DNA from: Bacteroidales bacterium
Lineage (GTDB): Bacteria > Bacteroidota > Bacteroidia > Bacteroidales > UBA10428
Assembly: GCA_016926235.1 (NCBI GenBank)
Contig: JAFGOZ010000184.1
Location: forward strand, 1 to 16,446
Reading direction: 5' to 3'
Length of the DNA: 16,446 nt
A model generated the notes under the pieces. It was given only the letters and a program-made list of their open reading frames with translations. It was not told the DNA's origin and did not search any database. Shown one piece after another: positions 1 through 7,541 of this stretch; the stretch's first letter is position 1; every line of letters begins with the position of its first letter. The translations under genes were made by a program, and so were the position numbers.

Positions 1-1624
1 GAGTCACTTTTAGGTTTTCTGCCATCCATACTTGATCACCGATTTTGACGGTTTTATATACATTACCATCAATGTCTGTAACTGTACCTTCATTTGGATT
101 AATATCCCAATTACCAATATGATAAAGTGAGTCAATCTCAGACTCAATGATTGCTCGATTATATAACCGAACATCATCAATATCTCCATTGAAATCTTTA
201 GAGTTATATCGCTCTGGAGCACCCTTTATGCCTATATACAACGGATCACCGCTATTTCCTGTTGATGAATTTATATAGATGGTACTTGTGTCAAGAACAC
301 CGTCAATATATAATTTTATCGTATTCCCATCCCAAGTACTGACAAGATGTCTCCATTGATTAAATGCGATTTTCTCCTTAGAAAATAATCGATTTGTTTG
401 GTAAATACCAACACCATAAGTTTGCGGTGTAATGTAGCTTTGAATCCCATATTCTCCATTTACACCGTCCCAAAATTTCCACACTATACCGCCATCATCA
501 GTTGCGTTTCCATCTTCATTTATCCAAACACTTATTGAAAATCTTGATAAATTGGAAATTGATTCATCATCAGGAATCTCAATATAATGGCTTACAGATG
601 AATTCCCGGCAAAATGATAAGCACTATTCTCATTCCCAAACCTATCAGTTGTCAAAGTTGCACCACTAACCGTCCCATTATTGCCGTTCCCACTGGCATC
701 AGTGGCATCTCCATTAAATGGATAATAGGCAATTAAGCTACTAATTTTATTTATATTCCCCCAGCATATACTACCTATCTCATAACCATTATTTGTAATT
801 TGTAAAGCATTCGTCCCATCACTCTGCATTTTCCAAATTTCATTATTTTTTATAAATGCAATCTCTTGCCCACTTATTGACCAGACGGGATTAATACCAA
901 TTCCCAAATCGGTGCTATCGCCATTTGTTAAATTGTAAACATAAACATATTTATCTTGACCAATCATTGCGTGATTAAATAGAATTAAAGAATCTTTTAG
1001 CATATCAGTTCCAGTATCACGACCATAGAAATCAGTAATTCGTGTTTGATTATTGCCATCCCAATCCATTATAAATAATTCAACACACATCGCACAACCT
1101 GTACCATTTGTATCCCGGCTAAACAGGATTACTGAATCTTTCATGACACATGCAAAATCATTGATAGCAGTATTGTTTGTTAGATTAGTGATCGAGCCAT
1201 TATAAATATTAACCTTAAAGATTTCTTCATTTTCTCCAGATGATGCAATATCCTGGATAAATAATACAACGGAATCATTTGGAAAAAAACTTAGCGTCCC
1301 ACCAATTGGATCACTCTGTTGGAACACAACCGTTTCTTTATTATCTACAAGACTATATCGAATTAAACTGTACTGCGATGCCTCTGGGTCATATCGTCTA
1401 AAAACCAGAGTCTTTCCATCATGTGATAATGATGGAAATCGATCCCAATCATCAGAATTAATTAGTGGCTCTTGACTGCTTCCATTGCTATCCATCATCC
1501 AGATATCCCAGTCACCAGTCTGATTTATGGAATAAATAATCTTCTCCTGAAAATTAATCCCAAGAAGTTGAAAAACACTAAAAAGAACAATCAATAAAAC
1601 AAATAAAACATGTTGGATTTTCAT
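1..1624 (-). CDS. Exported beta-propeller + LamG + FISUMP-domain protein (3' end outside window)
   Basis: The frame is open from the ATG at 1624 to the left edge: 541 codons, no stop, so the C-terminus is missing. Residues 1-22 are a hydrophobic signal or anchor segment. Residues about 26-290 contain propeller-like repeats of the TolB/PD40 kind ([20 protein letters not shown], then [13 protein letters not shown]; later [14 protein letters not shown]). Residues about 296-502 are a LamG/concanavalin-like fold: [20 protein letters not shown] opens it, [19 protein letters not shown] is its core, and [12 protein letters not shown] closes it. From residue 513, [20 protein letters not shown] followed by MAENLK matches the start of the FISUMP domain (TIGR02145/PF09603 type). 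AGGAGG lies 5 bases before the ATG. It follows the zinc-ribbon gene by 24 bases. Probable surface or secreted binding protein; its ligand cannot be told from sequence. Confidence 0.9.
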   Translation of the reverse strand, partial: MKIQHVLFVLLIVLFSVFQLLGINFQEKIIYSINQTGDWDIWMMDSNGSSQEPLINSDDWDRFPSLSHDGKTLVFRRYDPEASQYSLIRYSLVDNKETVVFQQSDPIGGTLSFFPNDSVVLFIQDIASSGENEEIFKVNIYNGSITNLTNNTAINDFACVMKDSVILFSRDTNGTGCAMCVELFIMDWDGNNQTRITDFYGRDTGTDMLKDSLILFNHAMIGQDKYVYVYNLTNGDSTDLGIGINPVWSISGQEIAFIKNNEIWKMQSDGTNALQITNNGYEIGSICWGNINKISSLIAYYPFNGDATDASGNGNNGTVSGATLTTDRFGNENSAYHFAGNSSVSHYIEIPDDESISNLSRFSISVWINEDGNATDDGGIVWKFWDGVNGEYGIQSYITPQTYGVGIYQTNRLFSKEKIAFNQWRHLVSTWDGNTIKLYIDGVLDTSTIYINSSTGNSGDPLYIGIKGAPERYNSKDFNGDIDDVRLYNRAIIESEIDSLYHIGNWDINPNEGTVTDIDGNVYKTVKIGDQVWMAENLKVT

Positions 1625-1629
1625 AATCC

Positions 1630-1635
1630 CCTCCT
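1630..1635 (-). promoter_or_regulatory. Strong ribosome binding site of the LamG/FISUMP gene
   Basis: On the minus strand AGGAGG ends 5 bases before the ATG at 1624. It fixes this start, which might otherwise be missed because the reading frame runs off the window. It also shows that the operon uses classical Shine-Dalgarno signals. Confidence 0.75.
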
Positions 1636-1648
1636 ATAAATAATGATT

Positions 1649-2179
1649 TTATTTCAATTGATGTTTCAGTCGTTGTACTTCCGATTCGATGAAATAATTT
1701 TTCACATTTATCACAATCAATATAAAACAGAGACCAAGCAGAATCAAGGTAAATTCAAATTTTGACATTCTTTTTGAAATAATAACAGATAGGATTTGAG
1801 CTGCTGGTGTCGAGACCGACAAACCAAATGCTATATACCAACCCAATGGTTTATTTCTTATCAATAAGAACAATAAAATCCCAATTAGAAAAAGAAATAT
1901 TATAACAGATAATTCATAATTATTTGAAATAATATTATGAATTAAATCTGTCACTATACTTAGTCCAATTAGTATCCAATATATCCAAAATATATAAAGT
2001 GATACTTTATGCGACTTTTTTTTCAGAGGTTGATTAATTGATCTGTCACTTTCATCAATTCCACTGAATATTATATCACAATTCCAGCATCTTTCATCAT
2101 CTCTTTTAACAATATGATCACAACCAGAACACCGATATTGAAAACCGTATTTTACTTTTAAATTCAATCTTCTTCCCAA
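1649..2179 (-). CDS. Zinc-ribbon protein with four membrane segments
   Basis: Unrecognised small membrane protein of 176 residues. The N-terminus carries a CxxC...CxxC zinc ribbon (Cys17, Cys20, Cys31, Cys34; CSGCDHIVKRDDERCWNCD). A basic, polar linker follows (residues 40-58), then four hydrophobic segments at about 59-84, 89-107, 113-135 and 142-163, and a charged C-terminal tail. The ribbon is probably cytoplasmic, as is usual for such ribbons, with an even number of membrane passes. The frame starts at TTG (2177-2179), one base after the stop of the preceding gene, so it is probably translated by coupling. No good ribosome binding site precedes it; a second TTG at 2165-2167, with GGAAG just upstream, is possible. 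It is the only non-exported product in the set and could be an accessory or sensor protein, but nothing in the sequence proves a function. Confidence 0.8.
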   Translation of the reverse strand: MGRRLNLKVKYGFQYRCSGCDHIVKRDDERCWNCDIIFSGIDESDRSINQPLKKKSHKVSLYIFWIYWILIGLSIVTDLIHNIISNNYELSVIIFLFLIGILLFLLIRNKPLGWYIAFGLSVSTPAAQILSVIISKRMSKFEFTLILLGLCFILIVINVKNYFIESEVQRLKHQLK

Positions 2180-2180
2180 G

Positions 2181-3629
2181 TTAAAATTTTATTATCTCCG
2201 GCTCCATTCCTACAAACTGCGGCATACACTGACCAATATCAGCATTAATATAGGTGGGATCGCAAATTGTATAAACATTTCCATCCACAGTCAATTGATC
2301 CCCTGGAATCCGGTCATGAAACAGCACTGCGGTTGCTAAATGACAGGGATAATGAAGTCCGACAACCGGCAGACCAATTAATTCCCTGACCAGGTATGCA
2401 AATAGTATCGAGCGGTCTTCACAATCGGAGAATGGATAATTAATCGTCTCTTCCGGCATTAGTGGTTTTTCACGGCCGAAATGTTCTTCATCAGTCTTAT
2501 AGTCGAATGCTGTCTGTACAAAACGTAAAAGGATATTAACAGCCTCAGGTTCTGATCTGTTTTGAAGTATTGGGCGAAGAGATTGGATAAGAGTACTTTG
2601 TGACTCTGGACTAGTTGACGCATTAAAATAGACACTAAAATCGGTTTGCGGATAATTCTCAAAATATTTTACTACATCATCGTTATACATCACAATAACC
2701 GTATAAGTTTTTCCTCCATAGGAGAAAGAAAGTGATTTGTTCAAGATTTTATTATTAATTGTCGGAGTATTTGCCACAGCCATGCTGATATTTTTTTTGG
2801 ATAATGAATGTTTCCCTTCATAAATAAACAGACTTCCACAGAATGTGATTTTCGAATTTAAATCAACAACCCAGTATTTAGTATTATCTACGGTAAAGTA
2901 AGGCATGCTGTACAACATATTTTCTGATGGTAACAGTAAAAATATTTTTGAGTTATTATGCCCAACTTTCGCTGTAAATCCAGATTGAATTAACGTAAAC
3001 CAGATAAATAAATTTTGCTGATTATTATCATTCGGGTAAATCTCATTTACAATTTTATTTAATAGAACTACAACGCCCCAATTATTCAGTTCCAACTCCT
3101 TTGTTGATCTTTCGATTTCAGCAATAAAAGGCTGATAATCAGTTTTACTTAACGACTTCCAATATCTGCTGATCGCTATATCATTCACGATGGATATCTT
3201 TTGTTTAAAACTCGGATCTATGTAAAATGTCAATATTTTTCCAAAGTAATCCACTTGAATTCTTTCACCCTTTAAAACGGGTGCTATAACAGATATATCC
3301 TTTATTTCTGGTTCCTTTTTTATAAACGATTTCGAATCTGGAATATCAACTTTATTGATTGATTTTATATCAAAAGATTTTTCCTTGGGTTTCGCCTTAG
3401 GGATCTCTTCTGGTTTTGGTTTATCATATATTTTTCCACTGGAAAATGATTGAAATTCTTTCCATTCATTTTCCAGAAAATTTGAAAATTCCTGATCTTC
3501 CTTACTAATGTAGGAATTGATATCCTGCTCTTCCTGTTTAAGCCATGTTTCATAATCATCCTGAGCGGATATAATTGAGATAAAACAAAGAATAATCAAT
3601 AATAACCGGCTTACATTCTTAATCTGCAT
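2181..3629 (-). CDS. Exported transglutaminase-like cysteine enzyme
   Basis: 482 residues. A signal peptide (1-22, ending IISA before Q23) directs it to the periplasm or beyond. Residues 28-63 form an 11-residue aromatic/acidic repeat, followed by a Lys/Pro/Glu-rich linker to about 115. The central part (120-350) is not recognised. The C-terminal part is a transglutaminase-like fold with all three catalytic positions: Cys403 in YPFSDCEDRS, His430 in YPCHLATAV, and Asp457 in ICDPTYI. Relatives act as transamidases or as cysteine peptidases/amidases on cell-surface proteins or peptide bridges; the substrate here is unknown. GGAG sits 5 bases before the ATG. It follows the OmpA-family gene by 41 bases. 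A TATAAT hexamer at 3647-3652 lies in that gap without a convincing -35 box. Confidence 0.88.
   Translation of the reverse strand: MQIKNVSRLLLIILCFISIISAQDDYETWLKQEEQDINSYISKEDQEFSNFLENEWKEFQSFSSGKIYDKPKPEEIPKAKPKEKSFDIKSINKVDIPDSKSFIKKEPEIKDISVIAPVLKGERIQVDYFGKILTFYIDPSFKQKISIVNDIAISRYWKSLSKTDYQPFIAEIERSTKELELNNWGVVVLLNKIVNEIYPNDNNQQNLFIWFTLIQSGFTAKVGHNNSKIFLLLPSENMLYSMPYFTVDNTKYWVVDLNSKITFCGSLFIYEGKHSLSKKNISMAVANTPTINNKILNKSLSFSYGGKTYTVIVMYNDDVVKYFENYPQTDFSVYFNASTSPESQSTLIQSLRPILQNRSEPEAVNILLRFVQTAFDYKTDEEHFGREKPLMPEETINYPFSDCEDRSILFAYLVRELIGLPVVGLHYPCHLATAVLFHDRIPGDQLTVDGNVYTICDPTYINADIGQCMPQFVGMEPEIIKF
3441..3548 (-). repeat. Three 11-residue (hendecad) repeats in the transglutaminase-like protein
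   Basis: Protein residues 28-60 split into three aligned 11-mers: TWLKQEEQDIN, SYISKEDQEFS, NFLENEWKEFQ, then SF begins a fourth. Position 2 is aromatic, 3 is Leu/Ile, 6 is always Glu, 9 is Asp/Glu and 10 is Ile/Phe. An 11-residue period suits a slightly right-handed helical or coiled-coil segment. It lies directly after the signal peptide, where it could mediate oligomerisation or binding to a partner. Confidence 0.65.
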
Positions 3630-3670
3630 TTTTACTCCATTAATAAATTATATAGGTGTAAAATTACCTT

Positions 3671-4858
3671 TTAGTTCTCCAAATATTCAATTTTAATTTC
3701 AACACGTCTATTTTTTGCTTTATTTTCCTCTGAATCATTTGGAACAAGCGGTTCCTGTTCTCCTCTACCGGAAGCAGATATCAGATTAGTAATAGAATCA
3801 CAGTCCGTTAATATAGATTCTAAAGAGTGTTTTGCTCTCCGATATGACAAATCTAAATTGTATTCTTCGCTACCATCACTGTCGGTATGTCCAACAACTG
3901 TAATACTGGAAATTCGATCAATGTTTTTAATAAACTTTATAATTTCACTTAATATCGTTTTATTTTTTTGAGACGAATCAAGAATGTCTGAGTTGTATGC
4001 AAAATTCAGATAAAAATCCTTACTAGTAAAAACTGCTTGATCGGGTGGTGGCGGTGGCGGGATACGGAGGATTAAATTTTGTATTTTTGGTAATTCAAAT
4101 TGAATGTCCAGTAAAATTGTATCACAAATAAATTCTCCCTTTTCGGCAATTATTTTATAAATTCCCAAATCTTTATAATCAATTACATAGCCACCTTCAT
4201 CACCAGATTGTGTTATTTTTTTCCCGTTCAACGCAATAATAGCCCCCGCAACAGGACGATATTGATCTCTGTTATAGACAATTCCTGCGATCACTTTTGT
4301 TCGAGGGAATACTAATTCTTTAAAATCTACCTGGTTTTTTGATGGATTAATAATACAAACCATCCACAAGCCAGCGGGTATATCCCCAACCAATTTGGTT
4401 TTTGGTGCATTACCTGAAAGTATGTTTGAAATACCAATTCCATCTTCAAAATGTTGAAGCTTTGTCAAGCCAATAACACTGCCATTTTTTAAAATAAGTA
4501 CTTTAATATCTGGCAATTCTTTTCCAAAATCCATTTCATCGTCATCATGACGATTTTTAAGCCATATCGCAAAAGCATCTGTTATTGTACCGGGTAATTC
4601 TACCGAAATTTTCCCGGTCATGAAGTCTGATTCACTTTTTAGTTTTATTCCCTGATGTTCTTGTACACTGTTCTCCAATAAATCATCAAATCCGATTTCA
4701 GTAAAACTTCCATCCTCGTGATACCATGTTAAACAAGGTACAACTTCCGGTCCATCTAGCAAACTGAATTCCGCAATAATCTTATAATCATTCGCAGATA
4801 AAGGGAGTATCGCTAATATTAAAGAAAGGGATAAAATATTAAAACTTCTAAGGTTCAT
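3671..4858 (-). CDS. OmpA-family peptidoglycan-binding protein with carboxypeptidase-regulatory-like domain
   Basis: 395 residues. Signal peptide 1-22 (ending LPLSA). Residues 24-185 form an unrecognised, probably beta-rich domain. Residues about 187-255 look like a carboxypeptidase-regulatory-like beta sandwich (AGIVYNRDQYRPVAGAIIAL, then a glycine turn and YVIDYKDLGIYKI). A run of six prolines (267-272) links this to the OmpA C-terminal domain (276-393): VVGHTDSDGSEEYNLDLSYR, RA at 341-342, GRGEQEP at 364-370, and NRRVEI at 383-388. These carry the Asp and Arg that in this family hold diaminopimelate of peptidoglycan. The role is inferred as tethering an envelope complex to the wall. GGAG lies 12 bases before the ATG, a long spacing. 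The gene starts 24 bases after the M48 peptidase stop. Confidence 0.9.
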   Translation of the reverse strand: MNLRSFNILSLSLILAILPLSANDYKIIAEFSLLDGPEVVPCLTWYHEDGSFTEIGFDDLLENSVQEHQGIKLKSESDFMTGKISVELPGTITDAFAIWLKNRHDDDEMDFGKELPDIKVLILKNGSVIGLTKLQHFEDGIGISNILSGNAPKTKLVGDIPAGLWMVCIINPSKNQVDFKELVFPRTKVIAGIVYNRDQYRPVAGAIIALNGKKITQSGDEGGYVIDYKDLGIYKIIAEKGEFICDTILLDIQFELPKIQNLILRIPPPPPPDQAVFTSKDFYLNFAYNSDILDSSQKNKTILSEIIKFIKNIDRISSITVVGHTDSDGSEEYNLDLSYRRAKHSLESILTDCDSITNLISASGRGEQEPLVPNDSEENKAKNRRVEIKIEYLEN

Positions 4859-4882
4859 AAAATATTATTACTCCATAATTTA

Positions 4883-6109
4883 TCATTTTAGATAATGAAG
4901 CGAATCAGTAATAAAACTTTCTATTTTTGAAATTCTATCACCCAATGCATCTTTCTGCCAATTGGATTCGGAATTATAGAATTCCCGTTCAGTTGAGTAA
5001 TTAATAATTTCAAGTATATTTAATAGTCCAAAAGGATTGTATCCTAAATTGTATATATAAACTACGCCATATTTATCGGCTTCGTATTCATAGGATATTT
5101 GTCTCTTTTTTGTAGCGTAATTATATAAATCAGCAGATAAACTCTCAAGCGATTGGGTCAAAGAATCTGATTCATATTCTAGGGAATTTGTAAATTCTAA
5201 ATAATCATCATCAATATATTCACTTTGATCTATCTGCTTTAATTCCTGATCAAGTTTATTAAAATTAAAATCCACCATAATTTGTGTACTTCTTTTTATT
5301 AGTTCTTCTGCTCCATGTTGACAAACAACATGAGATATTTCATGAGCTAATATGCATGCAAGTTCATCTTCATTTTCAGCTATATTATAAAGCCCCTGAC
5401 TAATAAATATATAACCATTTGGTAGTGCATATGCATATAATCGATCATCTTTCAAAATGAAAAATTTGAATGATACATCATATAAAGGTGTAAATTGTGT
5501 AATGTAAGTTCCAAGTATATTGATGTACTTAAGATCTGAACTATTTGATATAATTTCATGGTTTGATAATATTTTAACTGCAACTGCAATACTGATATTA
5601 TTGACGAACGAGTTTTGTTCAATATTTTCGTTATTATTGGATATTACATACCTTTCTGCTTTGAGTAGATTATTTCTTCTATCTGCATACTCTAAGTATT
5701 CCTGTGTATTAAAAAAAGTATTATTAAAAAAATCAAAGGAGATATCTGTATCTTTAAAATTTAAATAAGTTTTGAAAAATCCCTTGATTGCTCCGCTTGC
5801 AGAATTCGATGATATTGTTAAAGAATCTGGAATACTAAAATGAAAATCATTTTTATTACTACTCTTTTTCTTCTTTAATGCATTTTCAGATATCCAGCCA
5901 ACAGTGTGTAACTCATCATTTAGCCGAACTTTGTACCATCCTGGTTCATTTTTCAGGATTTTTACTGATACACCTGATTTAATTATTCTATTCGTCGAAT
6001 AAATTGATCCAGGACCTTTCCGTAACCATACATTTTCCCGGTTTATAGTATGAAATTCTTCTCCAAAACATAATAAAAATGGTAACAATAGAATGAAGTA
6101 GAATCGCAT
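4883..6109 (-). CDS. Exported SH3b-M48 zinc metallopeptidase
   Basis: 408 residues from the preferred start. The frame also has an ATG at 6124, but the ATG at 6109 has GGGGGA 7 bases upstream and gives a clean signal peptide (MRFYFILLLPFLLCFG), so I prefer it. A bacterial SH3 domain follows (RENVWLRKGPGSIYSTNRII to GWISENAL), of the kind that often binds wall peptides. The M48 core has LPNGYIFISQGLY, the zinc site ILAHEISHVVCQHG (HEISH), and the third ligand in YEYEADKYG. Relatives such as BepA and LoiP are periplasmic proteases that degrade or assist outer-membrane proteins. BepA carries TPR repeats, which I do not see; the SH3b fusion replaces them. Inferred job: envelope quality control or processing of products of this operon. 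Confidence 0.9.
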   Translation of the reverse strand: MRFYFILLLPFLLCFGEEFHTINRENVWLRKGPGSIYSTNRIIKSGVSVKILKNEPGWYKVRLNDELHTVGWISENALKKKKSSNKNDFHFSIPDSLTISSNSASGAIKGFFKTYLNFKDTDISFDFFNNTFFNTQEYLEYADRRNNLLKAERYVISNNNENIEQNSFVNNISIAVAVKILSNHEIISNSSDLKYINILGTYITQFTPLYDVSFKFFILKDDRLYAYALPNGYIFISQGLYNIAENEDELACILAHEISHVVCQHGAEELIKRSTQIMVDFNFNKLDQELKQIDQSEYIDDDYLEFTNSLEYESDSLTQSLESLSADLYNYATKKRQISYEYEADKYGVVYIYNLGYNPFGLLNILEIINYSTEREFYNSESNWQKDALGDRISKIESFITDSLHYLK

Positions 6110-6116
6110 TATTTTA

Positions 6117-6122
6117 TCCCCC
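6117..6122 (-). promoter_or_regulatory. Ribosome binding site deciding the M48 start
   Basis: GGGGGA on the minus strand lies 7 bases before the ATG at 6107-6109. It overlaps the first codons of the longer frame beginning at 6124, which has no comparable signal of its own. This favours the shorter protein. Confidence 0.6.
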
Positions 6123-6135
6123 ATTTTTCATTCTA

Positions 6136-6882
6136 CTAGTCTTCATTTAATAAAGGTGAGAATATATCTTTAACCTTTATTCTCACATTGACATAAAACA
6201 TTTTATTCTCATTGTCGGGCCATCTCTCAACAACTTCTATGTTTTTTAACTTAAAATTAAGTTCAACTGCCAATGCAATTTCAAGATCATCCTGATTTTC
6301 TGATAAATTTGATATTTTCACTTGATATATTTTTACTACAACGCCATTCAGTATCTCAAAATAAGCTCTTTCTTCAGCCGTTTTCCAGGCATCATTTATA
6401 TTTAATCTGGCGCTGTAGACACCAGTTGCATAATAATATCCATCTTCTTCCCAGAATATATTATTAATCCAATCTGGAGTCTTCATTGTAGATATATCCA
6501 CTGGATCAGGTTGAATAGTTAACAACGAATCCAACGAAAATATTGCTACTTTATCATTGGGTACAATTGAAGTAGTAAATTGATCTTTTAATATTAATTT
6601 GTCTTTAATTGACTGTAGTGAGTCATAGGGAAAATAGTAATAATAGTCACTAAATCTTTCATCGATAAAGTTGTATTGGTACAGATGTCCTTTCACAATG
6701 CACTCTTTGTATATCCAAAACATCTGTTCTGCGTCGGCAGATGCCGCGTAACCGTGATAGCTAAAACCAATTACTGTATTTTTATACTCCGATGGAAATA
6801 TAAACCAATGAGGATAATATTCTTGAGAAAAAATAGCAGTACTACATACAACTAACAGAAATAATAAGTAATATTTTTTCAT
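6136..6882 (-). CDS. Exported LPP20-like protein, second copy
   Basis: 248 residues with a signal peptide (1-20, ending TAIFSQ). The C-terminal half resembles the LPP20 family: TPDWINNIFW, then YYYATGVYSARLNINDAWKT, an AEERAYFEIL helix, and a closing VVERWPDNENKMFYVNVRI strand pair (residues 136-235). The N-terminal part repeats the opening pattern (PHW at 24-26, VIGFSYHGYAASADAEQ at 37-53), so the protein may be a degenerate two-domain form. No lipobox is visible: the only Cys near the signal is Cys13, inside the hydrophobic core. LPP20 proteins are envelope proteins of poorly known role. No Shine-Dalgarno sequence lies between the upstream hairpin and the ATG, so expression may be low. The stop lies 26 bases before the M48 start. 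Confidence 0.75.
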   Translation of the reverse strand: MKKYYLLFLLVVCSTAIFSQEYYPHWFIFPSEYKNTVIGFSYHGYAASADAEQMFWIYKECIVKGHLYQYNFIDERFSDYYYYFPYDSLQSIKDKLILKDQFTTSIVPNDKVAIFSLDSLLTIQPDPVDISTMKTPDWINNIFWEEDGYYYATGVYSARLNINDAWKTAEERAYFEILNGVVVKIYQVKISNLSENQDDLEIALAVELNFKLKNIEVVERWPDNENKMFYVNVRIKVKDIFSPLLNED

Positions 6883-6892
6883 ATTGAAATAT

Positions 6893-6916
6893 GTGAGCGG
6901 GATTTCTCCCGCTCAC
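6893..6916 (-). promoter_or_regulatory. Perfect intercistronic hairpin between the two LPP20-like genes
   Basis: The minus-strand transcript has GTGAGCGGGA, loop GAAA, then TCCCGCTCAC: ten perfect base pairs, mostly G-C, closed by a GNRA-type tetraloop, in an otherwise AT-rich region. It begins 9 bases after the LPP20 stop and ends 10 bases before the next ATG. No U-run follows, so it is not a standard intrinsic terminator. It more likely protects the 3' end of the upstream message, attenuates read-through, or limits translation of the next gene. Confidence 0.7.
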
Positions 6917-6925
6917 CATTTAACA

Positions 6926-7504
6926 TTAATAATCAATTTTTCCGGCAGCTTTTTCTTTTTCGTAATCTTGCATTTCTCTGTCAAGTTCCTCATAAGCTTT
7001 TGAAGCACGGAATCTTTCATACAGTTTCGGTTTCTTCTGCATTTCATCGAGAATAGATTGATCAAGTGTTTTGGGGTTAATTCCAACTAATACCGCATAA
7101 TGAACCCGATTGGTTTTTTTATTATTATAGTATTTGGAATCAATCACTACTGAACCAACCAATGTCTGATTTGTTACGGTCTTCGTAACAGCGGTAAATG
7201 CCTCATTAATTTCAGCATCTGTGGATCCAATCTCTTCCAGGAACATTTTTCTAAGATCTTCAACTTTCGTCTCAAAGCTCTGTGCAATTAAAGCACGCGC
7301 TGCAGTGGTTGCTTTTTCTTTTGCGATATCTGCGCGAGCTCCTTCTCTTTCACCGACTGCGGCAACGCCACCGCTTTCAATAATCTTGTTTGCTTTCTGT
7401 TGCAGCATTTCGAACGGGTCACTCTGTACGGCGATACCACCCGCGCAGTTCATGAACGACAGTGCAAACATACTTAGCAAGATAACAGTTAGGACTTTTT
7501 TCAT
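6926..7504 (-). CDS. LPP20-family probable lipoprotein
   Basis: 192 residues. The signal region MKKVLTVILLSMFALSFMNC places Cys20 just after the hydrophobic core, as in a lipoprotein, but Asn at -1 and Met at -2 are not the usual lipobox residues; ordinary signal peptidase cleavage near residue 25 is the alternative. The LPP20 domain spans about 38-145: GGVAAVGEREGARADIAKEK, an Ala-rich helix, then LVGSVVIDSKYY and NRVHYAVLVGI. The C-terminal 45 residues are charged and probably helical. AAGGAGG stands 5 bases before the ATG, the best ribosome binding site in the window. In nine full 60-base lines I counted about 41% GC, against 22-27% in single neighbouring-gene lines. This suggests high expression or strong selection. 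It starts 37 bases after the PorV-like gene, and the hairpin follows its stop. Confidence 0.82.
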   Translation of the reverse strand: MKKVLTVILLSMFALSFMNCAGGIAVQSDPFEMLQQKANKIIESGGVAAVGEREGARADIAKEKATTAARALIAQSFETKVEDLRKMFLEEIGSTDAEINEAFTAVTKTVTNQTLVGSVVIDSKYYNNKKTNRVHYAVLVGINPKTLDQSILDEMQKKPKLYERFRASKAYEELDREMQDYEKEKAAGKIDY

Positions 7505-7509
7505 TTTTT

Positions 7510-7516
7510 CCTCCTT
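7510..7516 (-). promoter_or_regulatory. Near-consensus ribosome binding site of the LPP20 gene
   Basis: AAGGAGG with a 5-base spacer to the ATG at 7502-7504. It is the closest match to the anti-16S consensus in the window and sets this gene apart from its neighbours. Confidence 0.8.
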
Positions 7517-7541
7517 TTTTGTTAAATGAACATCCTTCCTC

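Noticed and set aside
10..222. Minus-strand 70-codon frame near the left edge
   Set aside because: It is in a different frame from the LamG/FISUMP coding sequence, which is open through the same bases and matches known domains.
3647..3675. TATAAT hexamer upstream of the transglutaminase-like gene, as a promoter
   Set aside because: At 17-base spacing the -35 position reads ACTAAA, a poor match. Such hexamers are common by chance in DNA this AT-rich, and the genes are tightly packed.
5520..5768. Plus-strand open frame opposite the M48 gene
   Set aside because: Antisense shadow of a gene with a complete catalytic motif; hydrophobic composition is the usual result of reading the complement.
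6893..6916. Intrinsic transcription terminator after the LPP20 gene
   Set aside because: The stem is perfect, but neither strand has a T-run after it, and the downstream gene starts only 10 bases later, so I list it as a regulatory or stabilising hairpin instead.
7221..7529. Plus-strand open frame of 102 codons opposite the LPP20 gene
   Set aside because: It is antisense to a well-supported gene with a clear family match and ribosome binding site. It has no ribosome binding site of its own and is explained by the higher GC of that gene.
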